Shown piece after piece: positions 38,406-47,222 of a stretch of DNA of 64,000 nt (position 1 is the stretch's first letter; every line of letters begins with the position of its first letter). The notes under the pieces are model-generated. The model did not search any database and was not told where the DNA came from. It saw only the letters and a program-made list of their open reading frames with translations. The stretch is taken from NCBI GenBank assembly GCA_004193555.1, contig RPGP01000001.1:400156-464155 (forward strand), read 5' to 3'. Both the position numbers and the translations under genes were made by a program. The stretch comes from Desulfobacteraceae bacterium Eth-SRB1 (GTDB lineage: Bacteria; Desulfobacterota; Desulfobacteria; Desulfobacterales; ETH-SRB1).

Positions 38406-38414
38406 GGCAATAAC

Positions 38415-38560
38415 TGAATATTTGTTCATTCACATATTTTTATGATGGGGGGTGAAAGCTATCGGCTCAAACAAAAAATCAATTTAAACTAAGTGCAGGG
38501 GGTGGGTCAGTTTTATTGTCCGGTAGTGGGTCAAAATTATTGTCCATTGACAAATAAAGT
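38415..38560 (+). mobile_element. fragment of IS21 element B (istB 3' end and terminus)
   Basis: This is the inverted match of 29051-29180, including the GTGGGTCAGTTTTATTGTCC terminal repeats. It borders the inverted duplication. Confidence 0.85.
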
Positions 38561-38569
38561 TTGTAAAAC

Positions 38570-38626
38570 CAATATGTTCCAAAAAGCGCCGCTGTAAGCC
38601 AGTCCGCGTTAATTTGTCTTGTTATG
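38570..38626. other. attC remnant (right half)
   Basis: AAAAGCGCCGCTGTAAGCCA GTCCGCG ... GTTATGC at 38620. The left half is lost at the IS fragment. Confidence 0.45.
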
Positions 38627-38644
38627 CATTGATAGGATAATGAC

Positions 38645-38812
38645 ATGGATTGGGAAAATATAATAGAAGAAATTAAGGCGCTTGAACCAAAAATTGACTC
38701 ATTTCTGGATGGGCTTGAAACGGCTAAACTTATATCCATAGGATTTAAATTTTCCCATCAATTTTTACTTCTTTTATCACCTGACCATGCGCAAGCATTG
38801 CAAAAAGCATAG
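38645..38812 (+). pseudogene. 5' fragment of a plus-oriented cassette gene
   Basis: MDWENIIEEIKALEPKIDSF LDGLETAK begins after an attC core and a weak AGGA, then at about 38738 runs antisense into the transporter gene and stops at 38812. The first 31 codons look like a real N terminus; the remainder is antisense readthrough. Confidence 0.35.
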
Positions 38813-39572
38813 TGCCTCCGATGATATTTCCTGCAAGAGTTGGAATGGTTATAGAAAAAACAGTATCCATGAAGGATATTTTTCCCACCAACATCATAAT
38901 AAATACTTCTCCTGAGCCGGCAATAACATGGGCAAAACCACCAAGAGAGATAAGGTATATAAGGGCAATAATCACCCAGACTTTGTTGCCCCCCTCTGAG
39001 CTTGGCATCATCCACACAAGTGCGGCCATCAAGAAACCTGCGGGTATCCCCTGCATAAAGAAACCGCTTGGGCTTCGGTCAATATAATGACTCGATATTT
39101 CAATAATGCCAGTTACCACATCTACAGGAAGCATGTTTGTGTATACCGTCATGCAAGAGCAAATAAAAACACCAATAAGATTGGCTGTAAAGACAATAGC
39201 CCAGAGCCTGATTATAAGACGCAGTGTTTTTTTATTCCAATCGGCCAGTAAGGGTATAATGACAGTAATGGTTGCTTCCGTAAATAGTTGGAACCTACCC
39301 AGAATCACTATCAAAAAACCAAAGCAATAACCTAAATGTATTAACAAGCTAGAACCCAGATAATTATGGAAGATTGCAAGCCCTACCACAGAGAAGAAGA
39401 TAGCTATTCCTGCGGCAATGCCGGATAACCACAAAGATTGCATCGAGCGCGCCAGCTCATCCTCGCCTTCCTGCTTGATAGCATTGTAGACGACAGGAAC
39501 ACGCAAAACCGAAACCTCAGCGGCTTTTTCTACGTCCTGCTCCATTTGCTCTCTTTGTTCTTCTTTCCTCAT
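38745..39572 (-). CDS. formate/nitrite transporter family protein (YfdC-like)
   Basis: 275 aa. After a charged N-terminal 45 residues come six membrane segments, with ILGRFQLFTEATITVIIPLL, PAGFLMAALVWM and GSGEVFIMMLVGKISF, as in the FNT family (FocA/NirC; YfdC branch). Pentameric channels for small anions; the substrate here is unknown. AGGAAAT precedes the ATG. It is a single-gene cassette, complete. Confidence 0.85.
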   Translation of the reverse strand: MRKEEQREQMEQDVEKAAEVSVLRVPVVYNAIKQEGEDELARSMQSLWLSGIAAGIAIFFSVVGLAIFHNYLGSSLLIHLGYCFGFLIVILGRFQLFTEATITVIIPLLADWNKKTLRLIIRLWAIVFTANLIGVFICSCMTVYTNMLPVDVVTGIIEISSHYIDRSPSGFFMQGIPAGFLMAALVWMMPSSEGGNKVWVIIALIYLISLGGFAHVIAGSGEVFIMMLVGKISFMDTVFSITIPTLAGNIIGGTMLFAMLAHGQVIKEVKIDGKI

Positions 39573-39676
39573 ATCAGAAATTTCCTATTTTTCTTTGCAG
39601 ACTGAACTACCATTTTTTGATGTGACTTCTGACAACAGCACCAACAATGAAAACCCATATATCCTTTCAGGCTCTT

Positions 39677-39757
39677 GCATAACGCCGCAAATCACCGGCT
39701 GCCAAAAGGTGCAGCGCGAAGCGGTGTAGCTTTTGGCAGTCCGAGTGAATTTGCATT
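39677..39757. other. attC site, interrupted by a group IIC intron
   Basis: GCATAAC ... CACCGGCTGCCAAAAGGTG ... GCTTTTGGCAGTCCGAGTG AATTTGCATT, then the intron. The remainder of the right core (TTAGC) follows the intron at 42419. Confidence 0.85.
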
Positions 39758-39891
39758 GTGTACGCCCGGCATGGGCGTGAACTTATAGGGTGAAAGTCCC
39801 TTATACGTGAACCCTGCTGATATTTTGATATATTAGCAAAAGTATTAGCCGAAGGCAAGGGCGTTTCCGTGAGGAAGGGTCTGAAGGGCTG

Positions 39892-41619
39892 GTCGAGTAG
39901 CCCAAAGGAACTTCCCCTAAAGGCTCTCACAGAACCGTACGTGAAGCTCTCGCTTCATACGGCTCTTATCATTCAATCTTATGCGCATACCCGATTCCAG
40001 TGCGCCAAGAGTTTTCGATTCCTTCTTCTGAAGAAATTAACTCTTTTAGCCGCCTGTATCAATGTCTTGAGTTTCTTGTACTTACGCTTTGCCCAACGGC
40101 TGAGTTTCATATCAAAATGGAACAGAACATTGGCAATTGCACCTCGTCCAAACCTTCCATAATATTCCATCCAACCACGGAGCTTGCTTTGGCTAAAGCG
40201 GATGATATCCTTTATGTCACCCTGCTGCCATTTTAGCCAAGTCCACCCGTTGATTTCAGTTCTTATCCGTTTTGCCGCTTTTTGGCTTATTGCCGGTAGA
40301 AAACAAACCAGTTGTTTACCTTGACGGGTTTTAATCAGTCTGGGTCTAAATGTAAATCCCAAAAAGTCAAAACTTATTCTGGCATAATCTGCCTTGTGTT
40401 TCCAGCTTTTGCAGTAGATGATTTTGGTTTTCTCCGGGTGTAGCTCTAAGCCGCATTGTTTAAACCTTTCTGTGAGTACAGTTTGGAGTTCTACGGCTTC
40501 CTGTTCGGTTCTACAGTGGCAGACTATATCGTCTGCGTATCTTTCAAACTGTATCCCTTTCCAGTGCTTTCCTACCCAGATGTCAAAGCTATAGTGCAGG
40601 AACAGGTTTGCCAAAAGAGGGCTGATAACGCCACCTTGTGGTGTGCCTTGCGTTCGCTGTTCTATACGACCGTCTGGATGCTGTACCGGTGCTTGTAACC
40701 ACCTTCTGATATACAGCCGTTGCCAAGATTCTTTGACGTGTTTTTCTATTGCACGCATCAGCAGGTCATGGCCTATGGCATCAAAGAAGCCTTTTATGTC
40801 CATGTCCAGTACCCAGGCACGCTGCCAGCTTCTCGCCCGTACTTGTTCTAACGCTTGATGCGCTGATTTGTTGGGGCGATAGCCGTAGGAATCAGGATGG
40901 AAGTGTTGCTCCAGTTCAGGCTCTATCTCCATCTTTACTGCCATTTGGGCTATCCTGTCAGCCACGGTGGGTATTCCTAATGGACGTGTTCCACCATCGG
41001 CTTTGGGAATTTCTACCCGTTTGACCGGCTGCGGAAAGTAACTGCCTGATGACATTCGATTCCAAAGCTTATAAAGGTTGTTTGTGAGGTCTTCCTCAAA
41101 GTCTTTGAGACTTTGTTTGTCCACCCCTCCACTGCCTTTATTCGCTTTGACTCGTTTGTACGCCTCATATATCAGGCGTTTCGGTATGTTGTAAGGTCTT
41201 GTCTGTTCCAATGGGTTCCTCCCATAACTGGTTGACTCATCAAACCAGACTGAATGATTTAGCCCCTTCGCTCCATTTCCATTACAGAAACTTCTTCGCT
41301 ACTACGGGCTAATCCGTCCCTGTGTTCTGCATCGGTACTCTCGCCTTGTGGGGTTTCCACTTGTGCTTCTCCCTTAACATCAGAACGACAGGTTCTCATG
41401 TTCCGTGTTAAAGCCTGTATTGAGTTCATGCCCCCTCTATGCCGACTGCCGCTTTGCCTGTTATGCCAGTTCACATCAAAGCTTATCCCAAACTTACGCT
41501 CGGAGTTTGGTTTTGACAGTATCGTTCTCCATTTCGACACCTCATCAGGGGTTCACTTTCGTTCATCTCCTCAATACCCACCTGACAATTCTCTGATTGC
41601 CTTTTCCCTAATCGCTCAC
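39892..41619 (-). mobile_element. group II intron D, nested in intron C in opposite orientation
   Basis: On the minus strand it opens GTGAGCGATTAGGG at 41619, carries an intact RT, and has domain V GAGCCGTATGAAGCGAGAGC TTCACGTACGGTTC at about 39927-39965. It ends about 39892 (CTACTCGAC). It splits domain I of intron C. Confidence 0.75.
39979..41211 (-). CDS. ltrA: group II intron reverse transcriptase/maturase (intact)
   Basis: 410 aa. ANKGSGGVDKQSL, ADGGTRPLGIPTVADRIAQM, VLDMDIKGFFDAIGHDLLM, GTPQGGVISPLLANLFLHY, the catalytic FERYADDIVCH, and ISFDFLGFTFRPR are the RT blocks in order; the maturase-like C terminus is KLRGWMEYYGRFGRGAI. It lacks an HNH endonuclease. It is the only intact RT in the window, so intron D may still be mobile and could act on the others in trans. 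Confidence 0.95.
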   Translation of the reverse strand: MEQTRPYNIPKRLIYEAYKRVKANKGSGGVDKQSLKDFEEDLTNNLYKLWNRMSSGSYFPQPVKRVEIPKADGGTRPLGIPTVADRIAQMAVKMEIEPELEQHFHPDSYGYRPNKSAHQALEQVRARSWQRAWVLDMDIKGFFDAIGHDLLMRAIEKHVKESWQRLYIRRWLQAPVQHPDGRIEQRTQGTPQGGVISPLLANLFLHYSFDIWVGKHWKGIQFERYADDIVCHCRTEQEAVELQTVLTERFKQCGLELHPEKTKIIYCKSWKHKADYARISFDFLGFTFRPRLIKTRQGKQLVCFLPAISQKAAKRIRTEINGWTWLKWQQGDIKDIIRFSQSKLRGWMEYYGRFGRGAIANVLFHFDMKLSRWAKRKYKKLKTLIQAAKRVNFFRRRNRKLLAHWNRVCA

Positions 41620-42418
41620 GACAGTTGCTCTTAACAAATGCCGCATAGGGCGGTTTGATTCCAGCTTCTGGTCGCCGAAACCGAGAGACCTACTCTCATC
41701 TTTAATACAGCACGAAAGGCTTACGCCTCTCTTCATGACACACGAGCAAAGCGGAAGGCGAGAGCGACTGAAAGGAGCGGCAACCCGGAGTGCAAAGCTA
41801 TGAGCCGACGAACAGAAATAGCATACAAGGCCAAGTCCCCGGGTGAGTTAGCACAACATAACGAAGCCCAGCGGTTCAGGGGATATGGTAAGTGCTGCAG
41901 TTGTGTAGCGAAAGTTCACGTTCTTATCCGGGGAGATCTGTCCGGCATGCGGTTCTTTGATGTTTATATTACCATTCGGTGAAACTGCCGGTAGGGGCGA
42001 TCGGCTCACCAAGTCCCGGCGATATCATGAGAGCATCCCGCCTGGTATCGAGAAACGAAACAAAGAGGAGCGCATACAGGATCGGTAAACATGACGCATC
42101 AGAAAGCAGCGCTTTATGGGGCAACTCATAAGGTGATCGGACAGAAGTCAGCAGAGGCCATAGTAGCCAAACGCCAGGGGTAATGCCCGGGACAGGGTGA
42201 AGGGCCAAACCTTTGGGAGCAGGGAGGAGCTGGTCATACTCGAAAAGGCGATGAACCCGACAGGGGGAGCCAATAATATTCGGCGTGTTGACAGTAGCCA
42301 GCCTTGGAATACAGCCAGAAGTCGGGCGGTATTTTAAAACTCTCGGGGAACCGCATAGTGCGGACCCGCTTGCTATGTGGTGTGGGGAGGGGGAGAGAAA
42401 AAACTCCCCCTTACCCGA

Positions 42419-43119
42419 TTAGCAAATCTGCCATTGCTCATTCTCATGATACGTAAATTGAATGTCTCCGATTTGTATTACCGCTCCCGGAGCATTTGGA
42501 AAGGTTACAGCTTTAATTCTCTTTTTCACTTCAGAAATTGTCATATCAGTAGTCACCTTACATAAATCATTTAATTCTTTTTTTGTGTATGCTTTCCTTT
42601 TCCAATTCTCATTTGAAACAGGTAAATCTTTGTTTTCATGTATTAACGACATAGTGTCATAAAAAGTTGTTAATATGTAAGAGTAGCATCTTTGCGTCAA
42701 CGAAAAGACAGTATCTGATGTAAAAAGAGGAAATCGTTTAACAGTAATAAGTTGTCCGGTATCAACCTTTGGATTCATGTGATGACAAGTTATGCCAAAT
42801 GTATTTTCTCCATGATAGATAGCAAAGTTTGTACATCCAATACCTGGATATTCAGGTGGCCCAGGATGAAAATTAATACTTGCCTTGTTCGCTCTGTTCA
42901 GTAAATATTCTGGGATGATCCAAGGAGATAAATAAGAGATAATATAGTCCCCTTTCCACCAACCTATATCCTCAGGAAGTTTGTCACCTCTTTTCCCAAG
43001 CAAAATCTCATGATCTGGAAAATGTAATTCGACAAATTTTATTGCACATTCGCAGTAAAAATCGTTCTTTTTACCAATAAATAGTATACTTGGTATTCTG
43101 TTCTGTTCTGTTCTGTCAT
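42419..43119 (-). CDS. formyltransferase-family enzyme with a 5-bp repeat that puts its start out of frame
   Basis: INFHPGPPEYPGIGC, GITCHHMNPKVDTGQLI and the Asn/His/Asp-type pattern fit the Fmt/PurN-like formyltransferase fold. The frame is open from SILFIGKKNDFYCECAIKF, but the only good start, ATG at 43119 with GAGGT upstream, is in another frame. (TTCTG)4 at 43096-43115 lies between; with three or six units the frames join. A TTG at 43003 would give only 194 aa. The stop TAA comes from the attC core. The role may be sugar or amino-acid formylation (inference). Confidence 0.7.
43096..43115. repeat. pentanucleotide repeat (TTCTG)4 at the start of the formyltransferase gene
   Basis: Four perfect tandem units directly after the ATG at 43119-43117 (minus). 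A unit change alters the frame of the whole gene. Confidence 0.9.
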
Positions 43120-43165
43120 AATTTACCTCAATTTTGTTTTGTCAAGTGATTATTGGTTAATGCTT

Positions 43166-43288
43166 GCCCAAAGCTGAGTGGTCGGGGGCTTTATGCCAAC
43201 ACACTCTGCATAATTAAAATTTTACTTAAAGCCGAAATTTTTAAGAGCGGCTCAGTAGCCCCCGATCCACTCCAGCGGTTTGTTAGCT
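43166..43288. other. attC site
   Basis: GCCCAAA (mutated core) ... GCTGAGTGGTCGGGGGCT ... AGCCCCCGATCCACTCCAGC ... GTTAGCT at 43282. Confidence 0.8.
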
Positions 43289-43304
43289 GATGATTTTTAT
43301 TACG

Positions 43305-44270
43305 TCACCCAATATATTCACGCAAAAGTTTTATAAAATTTTTACTATATTTATTATTTTTCAAAGTTACGGCTTCGTTTTTATTTGTTAATTCGATATA
43401 ACTCATTTTAAATGCTTTTTTGAAACCTTTGGCGTAAATATCAAATGGCTGATTAATAGGGATATTTTTATTAAGCTGAATCCAATAGAATGGATACTCA
43501 TTAGAATTTTTTTGCTGCGATTTTATTCTTATTTCTGGAACAAGCCAACTTAGCTCCTCAATTTTTATTAGCTGATCTTTTTCCCACACTTCTTTAATAT
43601 TAAGAACCCATTCACCAATTTCATAGGCATTCGATTTTTCTGTTTGCATAAAATCGTAATATCCTGCTTCGGGTTGTTTGATATTTAACTCACTTTTAAC
43701 ATCTCTTGGTAGATCACCTACCTCTGACCAAGGATAAATTTTCCATTTAGAACCACTTTCTTCGTCCCACTCTTGGAATCTCTGCGACTTTGCTTTTCTA
43801 TTTTTGGATGTTTGCTTATTCTTTAGCGTATACAGATTATATTTTTTATCAAGCTGGTCAATATCGGAATAATTTATTTGAGTTGAATTCAAATTTGACA
43901 CATACGATTGAACATCGAAACTGTCTTTTGGAAGTAAAACGCCAATCTCATGGTTGCCATATTTTGACAATCCATTGTTAGATAGATTAGCTGAACAAAT
44001 AACAACCCCGCCAGATTTACTCCAATATATTTTGGAATGTAATTTTTTGACTTCGTAAATTTCAACGCCTTCCTTCTTAAGTTTTCTTAGGCTACTAGGA
44101 TTTGCACCAGGAATACTAGTTGAACAATAGAGATTTATATTTTTAGGATTGGGAAGATAATCAATAGCATTGTCTCCCACATATGCAACAGCAATAATTC
44201 TATCAGAATTTTTATTTAAAACTTCATGGATAGATTTTTTTATCTCTTCTGAGTTATTTAATATTTTCAT
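43305..44270 (-). CDS. phospholipase D-like protein (single HKD motif)
   Basis: 321 aa from the ATG at 44270, which has GGAG upstream; a TTG at 44285 is less likely. KKLHSKIYWSKSGGVVICSA NLSNNGLSKYGNHEIG is one HxK(x)nN PLD motif. Bacterial single-motif PLD proteins act as dimeric nucleases, and several are in restriction or defence loci. The C-terminal 150 residues (from KIYPWSEVGDLP) are unfamiliar. A single cassette gene. Confidence 0.78.
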   Translation of the reverse strand: MKILNNSEEIKKSIHEVLNKNSDRIIAVAYVGDNAIDYLPNPKNINLYCSTSIPGANPSSLRKLKKEGVEIYEVKKLHSKIYWSKSGGVVICSANLSNNGLSKYGNHEIGVLLPKDSFDVQSYVSNLNSTQINYSDIDQLDKKYNLYTLKNKQTSKNRKAKSQRFQEWDEESGSKWKIYPWSEVGDLPRDVKSELNIKQPEAGYYDFMQTEKSNAYEIGEWVLNIKEVWEKDQLIKIEELSWLVPEIRIKSQQKNSNEYPFYWIQLNKNIPINQPFDIYAKGFKKAFKMSYIELTNKNEAVTLKNNKYSKNFIKLLREYIG

Positions 44271-44316
44271 TTTATTGAGCTCCAAAAAATAAAAGTTTTT
44301 TAGGCAAGGCTCATGC

Positions 44317-44442
44317 AGCTAACCGTAAAGCTCACCGGCACCAAAAGCCAATGATGATCTGGCAAAAGCAACGTTTTGCTCTGAAATGGCAAAAGCGAAA
44401 AACGTGCCGGCTTTTGGTGTCGGGTGGAGCGCATGGTTAGCA
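44317..44442. other. attC site
   Basis: AGCTAACCGTAAAGCTCACC GGCACCAAAAGCC ... GGCTTTTGGTGTCGGGTGGA ... GTTAGCA. It gives the stop codon of the upstream gene. Confidence 0.88.
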
Positions 44443-45066
44443 TTTGCATTTTTTTTCATCTAAGCATGAGAGAATTCTGAGTCCTAATTCTGCAACATTA
44501 AAACAAATAGTTGCTTCCTTTTCGCCATAGTCTGAAGCTCCAAGGTGCAATATTCTGTTCCTGGGCCAAAACAATTTTTCCTGAAAACTTTTAGATAGAT
44601 TGTTGATATCAAGGGTTGGAAAACCTCTCTCTATCATTTCTTTAAGTTCAGTGGAGTCAAGAACGGATTGGGTAAAACTTTCTGGGGCCATTAGTTGTGA
44701 AACTTTTTCGATTTTTGATTTGATGTTGCTAAAACTACGAAGTTTTTTTTCTAATTCCTCATCACTAATGTCAAATTCACTTTCTAATTCCTCAATTAAA
44801 CTCCATTTAAAAAATAGCCGAGACAGTTCACAATCCAGCGATGCTGCCGCAAACACAATCGAAAGAGGATAGTCTTTGTTGTTCGAAAATTCATATTTGC
44901 TGCGCCATAGTAATTTATCACCTATGGTAACCGTGCCATCCAAGCTGCCAAATATTTCTTCACCACAGGCGCAAACTGAATCCCCAATATCAGTATCATC
45001 TAATTTGACGAAAATATTATGTTGGCGACCGCAACTTGAACATTTTATGGGAAGTGGAATTTTCAT
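44437..45066 (-). CDS. zinc-ribbon protein with a HEPN-like motif
   Basis: 209 aa. The N-terminal CSSCGRQHN ... CACGEE forms a likely zinc ribbon. Then a helical region, and near residue 170 FWPRNRILHLGASDYGEKEA. RNRILH fits the R-x4-H signature of HEPN ribonucleases. I do not know a named family. The stop codon lies in the attC core. No ribosome site is obvious; the core GTTAGCAG is 13 bp before the ATG. Confidence 0.6.
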   Translation of the reverse strand: MKIPLPIKCSSCGRQHNIFVKLDDTDIGDSVCACGEEIFGSLDGTVTIGDKLLWRSKYEFSNNKDYPLSIVFAAASLDCELSRLFFKWSLIEELESEFDISDEELEKKLRSFSNIKSKIEKVSQLMAPESFTQSVLDSTELKEMIERGFPTLDINNLSKSFQEKLFWPRNRILHLGASDYGEKEATICFNVAELGLRILSCLDEKKCKC

Positions 45067-45076
45067 AATATTTTTC

Positions 45077-45134
45077 TGCTAACTCGTTTGGCACAGCGGC
45101 GCGAGTTTACGAGCGTCCATTGGAGCCGATAGCT
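45077..45134. other. attC site (short)
   Basis: TGCTAACTCGTTTGGCACAG CGGCGCGAG TTTA CGAGCGTCCATTGGAGCCGA then a mutated right core GATAGCT. Confidence 0.7.
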
Positions 45135-45135
45135 A

Positions 45136-46146
45136 CTATTTATACATGTTGGCGATCACAAAACTATTTGCCATAAGATCAAACAATTTTTCGTGTTTTT
45201 TCAGCCCTCCACCAACTATTTCTTTCCCGTTTACAGATGTTGTAACCTGCCCTTGCATTTGGATCATTTTGTTTTTGTAAAAAATCGTATACATTATTGT
45301 TTCCATGCCTATAGTATTTCTTACTCTTGGCATTTCCATCTTGAAATGCACCCAAAATCCTGGAAGATTTTCGAGTGTTAGTTTTTCGCTTTTGATATAG
45401 CTTGCTCCTTCTGGAAGAAAATCCTTGATATCCTTCGGATTTAATATTTCTGCCACGTCTTTCTCTGTTACTTTCTCGCCTGGTTGCAGTGGCATTTCAT
45501 TTATTAATATGAGAAATAACTCAAGCCCCCGGCCATTCTCACTTACGAATTTTTGAACAATATTTGGTCGATTTCCATCTTTTGCAACCCAAGTTTTTGG
45601 GGATTCTATCGAAAATTCCACACCTTTTGATTTGCCTATACTATTATAATTGACGTATTTGTATTTGTAACCATCGAGAAATTCCATCTCTGGGTTCTTT
45701 TCGTACCCTGATTTAAAAAGCAACAATGTTTCGATAATGGGGGATTCAATATTTCCTTTTGCTCTTTGACGAACAAGATTAATGAATTGTCGTGCTTCGG
45801 TTTCAGTGATTTGGTCAATATTAATAGATGAGGCGATTTGTTTTGATAATGTTCCTTTGATTTTTTTCCACTCGTTCTTAGAATACTTTCGCATGATGGA
45901 ATCCATGCCATCAATTGACGATTTAAAATTAGCCAAAAATTCCTTTTCAGCTATGAGCGCCAAACCAGATAAGGAGGGGTATTTCTTTGAGATTTCATTT
46001 AACGAGTAATCTTGACCCAAATAAAATCCATAGGCTCGCCCAATATCTTTGGCCAGTGCGTTTGTAAGTTGTATTTCTGCAAATACATTTCCGGCCCATA
46101 TGGACAAACCGAGAAGGACGATCATTGTGAAAATTATTCTCTTCAT
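45136..46146 (-). CDS. exported protein of unknown function
   Basis: 336 aa with a clear signal peptide (MKRIIFTMIVLLGLSIWAG, likely cleaved at NVFA/EIQ). The mature part is soluble. Its C-terminal half (from about 170: GVEFSIESPKTWVAKDGNRP to the end) looks like the PsbP/DcrB-type fold of lipoproteins that judge fit by GFWVHFKMEMPR-like strands, but this is a weak guess. GGGAG precedes the ATG. One cassette gene, complete. Confidence 0.7.
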   Translation of the reverse strand: MKRIIFTMIVLLGLSIWAGNVFAEIQLTNALAKDIGRAYGFYLGQDYSLNEISKKYPSLSGLALIAEKEFLANFKSSIDGMDSIMRKYSKNEWKKIKGTLSKQIASSINIDQITETEARQFINLVRQRAKGNIESPIIETLLLFKSGYEKNPEMEFLDGYKYKYVNYNSIGKSKGVEFSIESPKTWVAKDGNRPNIVQKFVSENGRGLELFLILINEMPLQPGEKVTEKDVAEILNPKDIKDFLPEGASYIKSEKLTLENLPGFWVHFKMEMPRVRNTIGMETIMYTIFYKNKMIQMQGQVTTSVNGKEIVGGGLKKHEKLFDLMANSFVIANMYK

Positions 46147-46163
46147 TTTGCTCCCTTTGTCGC

Positions 46164-46302
46164 GGCTAACGGCCTGGCATGAGGGGCTGGGAAAAGCTTG
46201 CTACAGCCTTGGAAATAATTAAAAAGATGACTTTTAGACGGCCTGCGTAAAAGCGAAAAAGTCGCCCGCTTTTCACAGTCCGCCTCTATGCTTTTGTTGG
46301 GC
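46164..46302. other. attC site
   Basis: GGCTAACGGCCTGGCATGAG GGGCTGGGAAAAGC ... CCCGCTTTTCACAGTCCGCC ... GTTGGGC. A near-twin of 14338-14475. Confidence 0.9.
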
Positions 46303-46307
46303 AACTG

Positions 46308-47067
46308 CTATTTTTTAGCCACCAATACATTATTCTCTGGAAGGCTATCTTCTATCCATAAGTACGCATTATTCTTGTACAACTTAACGTCTGTGAAACC
46401 AGCTTCTTTCAACTTCTTTACCCAGTGTCTTTTACTTCTAAGCCTTTTATTAATGTGGCCATCTTTGTCTATTTGCACATTTAAGCCATCTATGTAGCCA
46501 AAATGACCGCCTATAATAAATATCCCACCTTTTTTTTAGAATATTTCCTATAGCGTTAATAGTATTTTCCCACTCAGAATCTTCAACTATATGAAACATA
46601 ACACCAACGGCATTCACGAGGTCATAATCATTATTTAGTTTACCTATAACTTCAAGAGCTTTTCCTTGATGAATTTCTATGCTGTCATTCTTAGAATATT
46701 TCTTTTTGAGAAAATTGAACGACAAAAGAGAAATGTCCATTCCCGTAATTTTGAGCGGCTCTATTGAATTATAGAAATCAATCCAATGACCTGAGCCAGA
46801 GCCTATGTCCATTATATTGGATTGATTGATATGTATTCCGTTGTTTCGCAGATGTTTTAAAATCTGCAATTCCATCGATGCGTAGTGGTACTTAGCAGTA
46901 ATAATACTTTTTTTTTGTGAAATCGTTTGCCTATCCGAAACACCTTCCGTATAGAATGAAGCATCCCACCATTTCGTGTTGTCATACTTTCGACCTTTCT
47001 TTCGAATGTAAGTATTTAAAAACCCAAAGGCTATTTTTGCCCTTTTCCACAGGAATTGTTTAATCAT
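46308..47067 (-). pseudogene. class I SAM methyltransferase broken at an A8 run
   Basis: From ATG 47067: IMDIGSGSGHWIDFY (motif I), ITGMDISLLSF, DLVNAVGVMFHIVEDSEWEN and IGNILKK. The frame then breaks at AAAAAAAA (T run 46530-46537). One A fewer continues as GGIFIIGGHFGYIDGLNVQI, KRHWVKKLKEAGFTDVKLY and NNVLVAKK to the stop at 46308. The full protein would be about 252 aa. The run could be a slippage or phase-variation site, a mutation or a read error. Confidence 0.8.
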
Positions 47068-47097
47068 ATGTTTTCTCTCATTTATGTGCCCAACGTC

Positions 47098-47212
47098 TCC
47101 GCATCACCTACAAGCAGGGAAACGGGTATTTGTAAATGCTACGTTTTCCTCAAACTTGGCAAATGTAACAGCCGCCCGACCCTGCTTGTTAGAGTGTATG
47201 CGGTTGTTATGA
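47098..47212. other. attC site
   Basis: GCCCAACGTCTCCGCATCAC CTACAAGCAGGG ... CCCTGCTTGTTAGAGTGTAT GCGGTTGTTATGA. Close to 8933-9056. Confidence 0.9.
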
Positions 47213-47222
47213 TCGCTTTTCC

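Larger units (their letters stand above)
39758..42418 (+). mobile_element. group IIC intron C in attC, with another intron nested inside
   Basis: The 5' end is GTGTACGCCCGGCATGGGCG. Domain I pieces are at 39779-39890 and 41640-42000 (GAGTGCAAAGCTATGAGCCG). Domain V is at about 42346-42386 (GAACCGCATAGTGCGG ... GCTATGTGGTG) and the 3' end is TTACCCGA. Known group IIC-attC introns have these ends. No RT of its own remains. It lies in the same strand direction as the attC reading here. Confidence 0.75.

Noticed and set aside
32608-38413. Small open frames in the damaged duplicate as genes
   Set aside because: Each is a fragment of a frameshifted copy of genes at 18.3-24.4 kb.
42100-42260. Short frame MTHQKAALYGATHKVIGQ as a gene
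   Set aside because: It lies inside the group IIC intron and matches the kind of short open stretch common in that intron type; no support as a protein.
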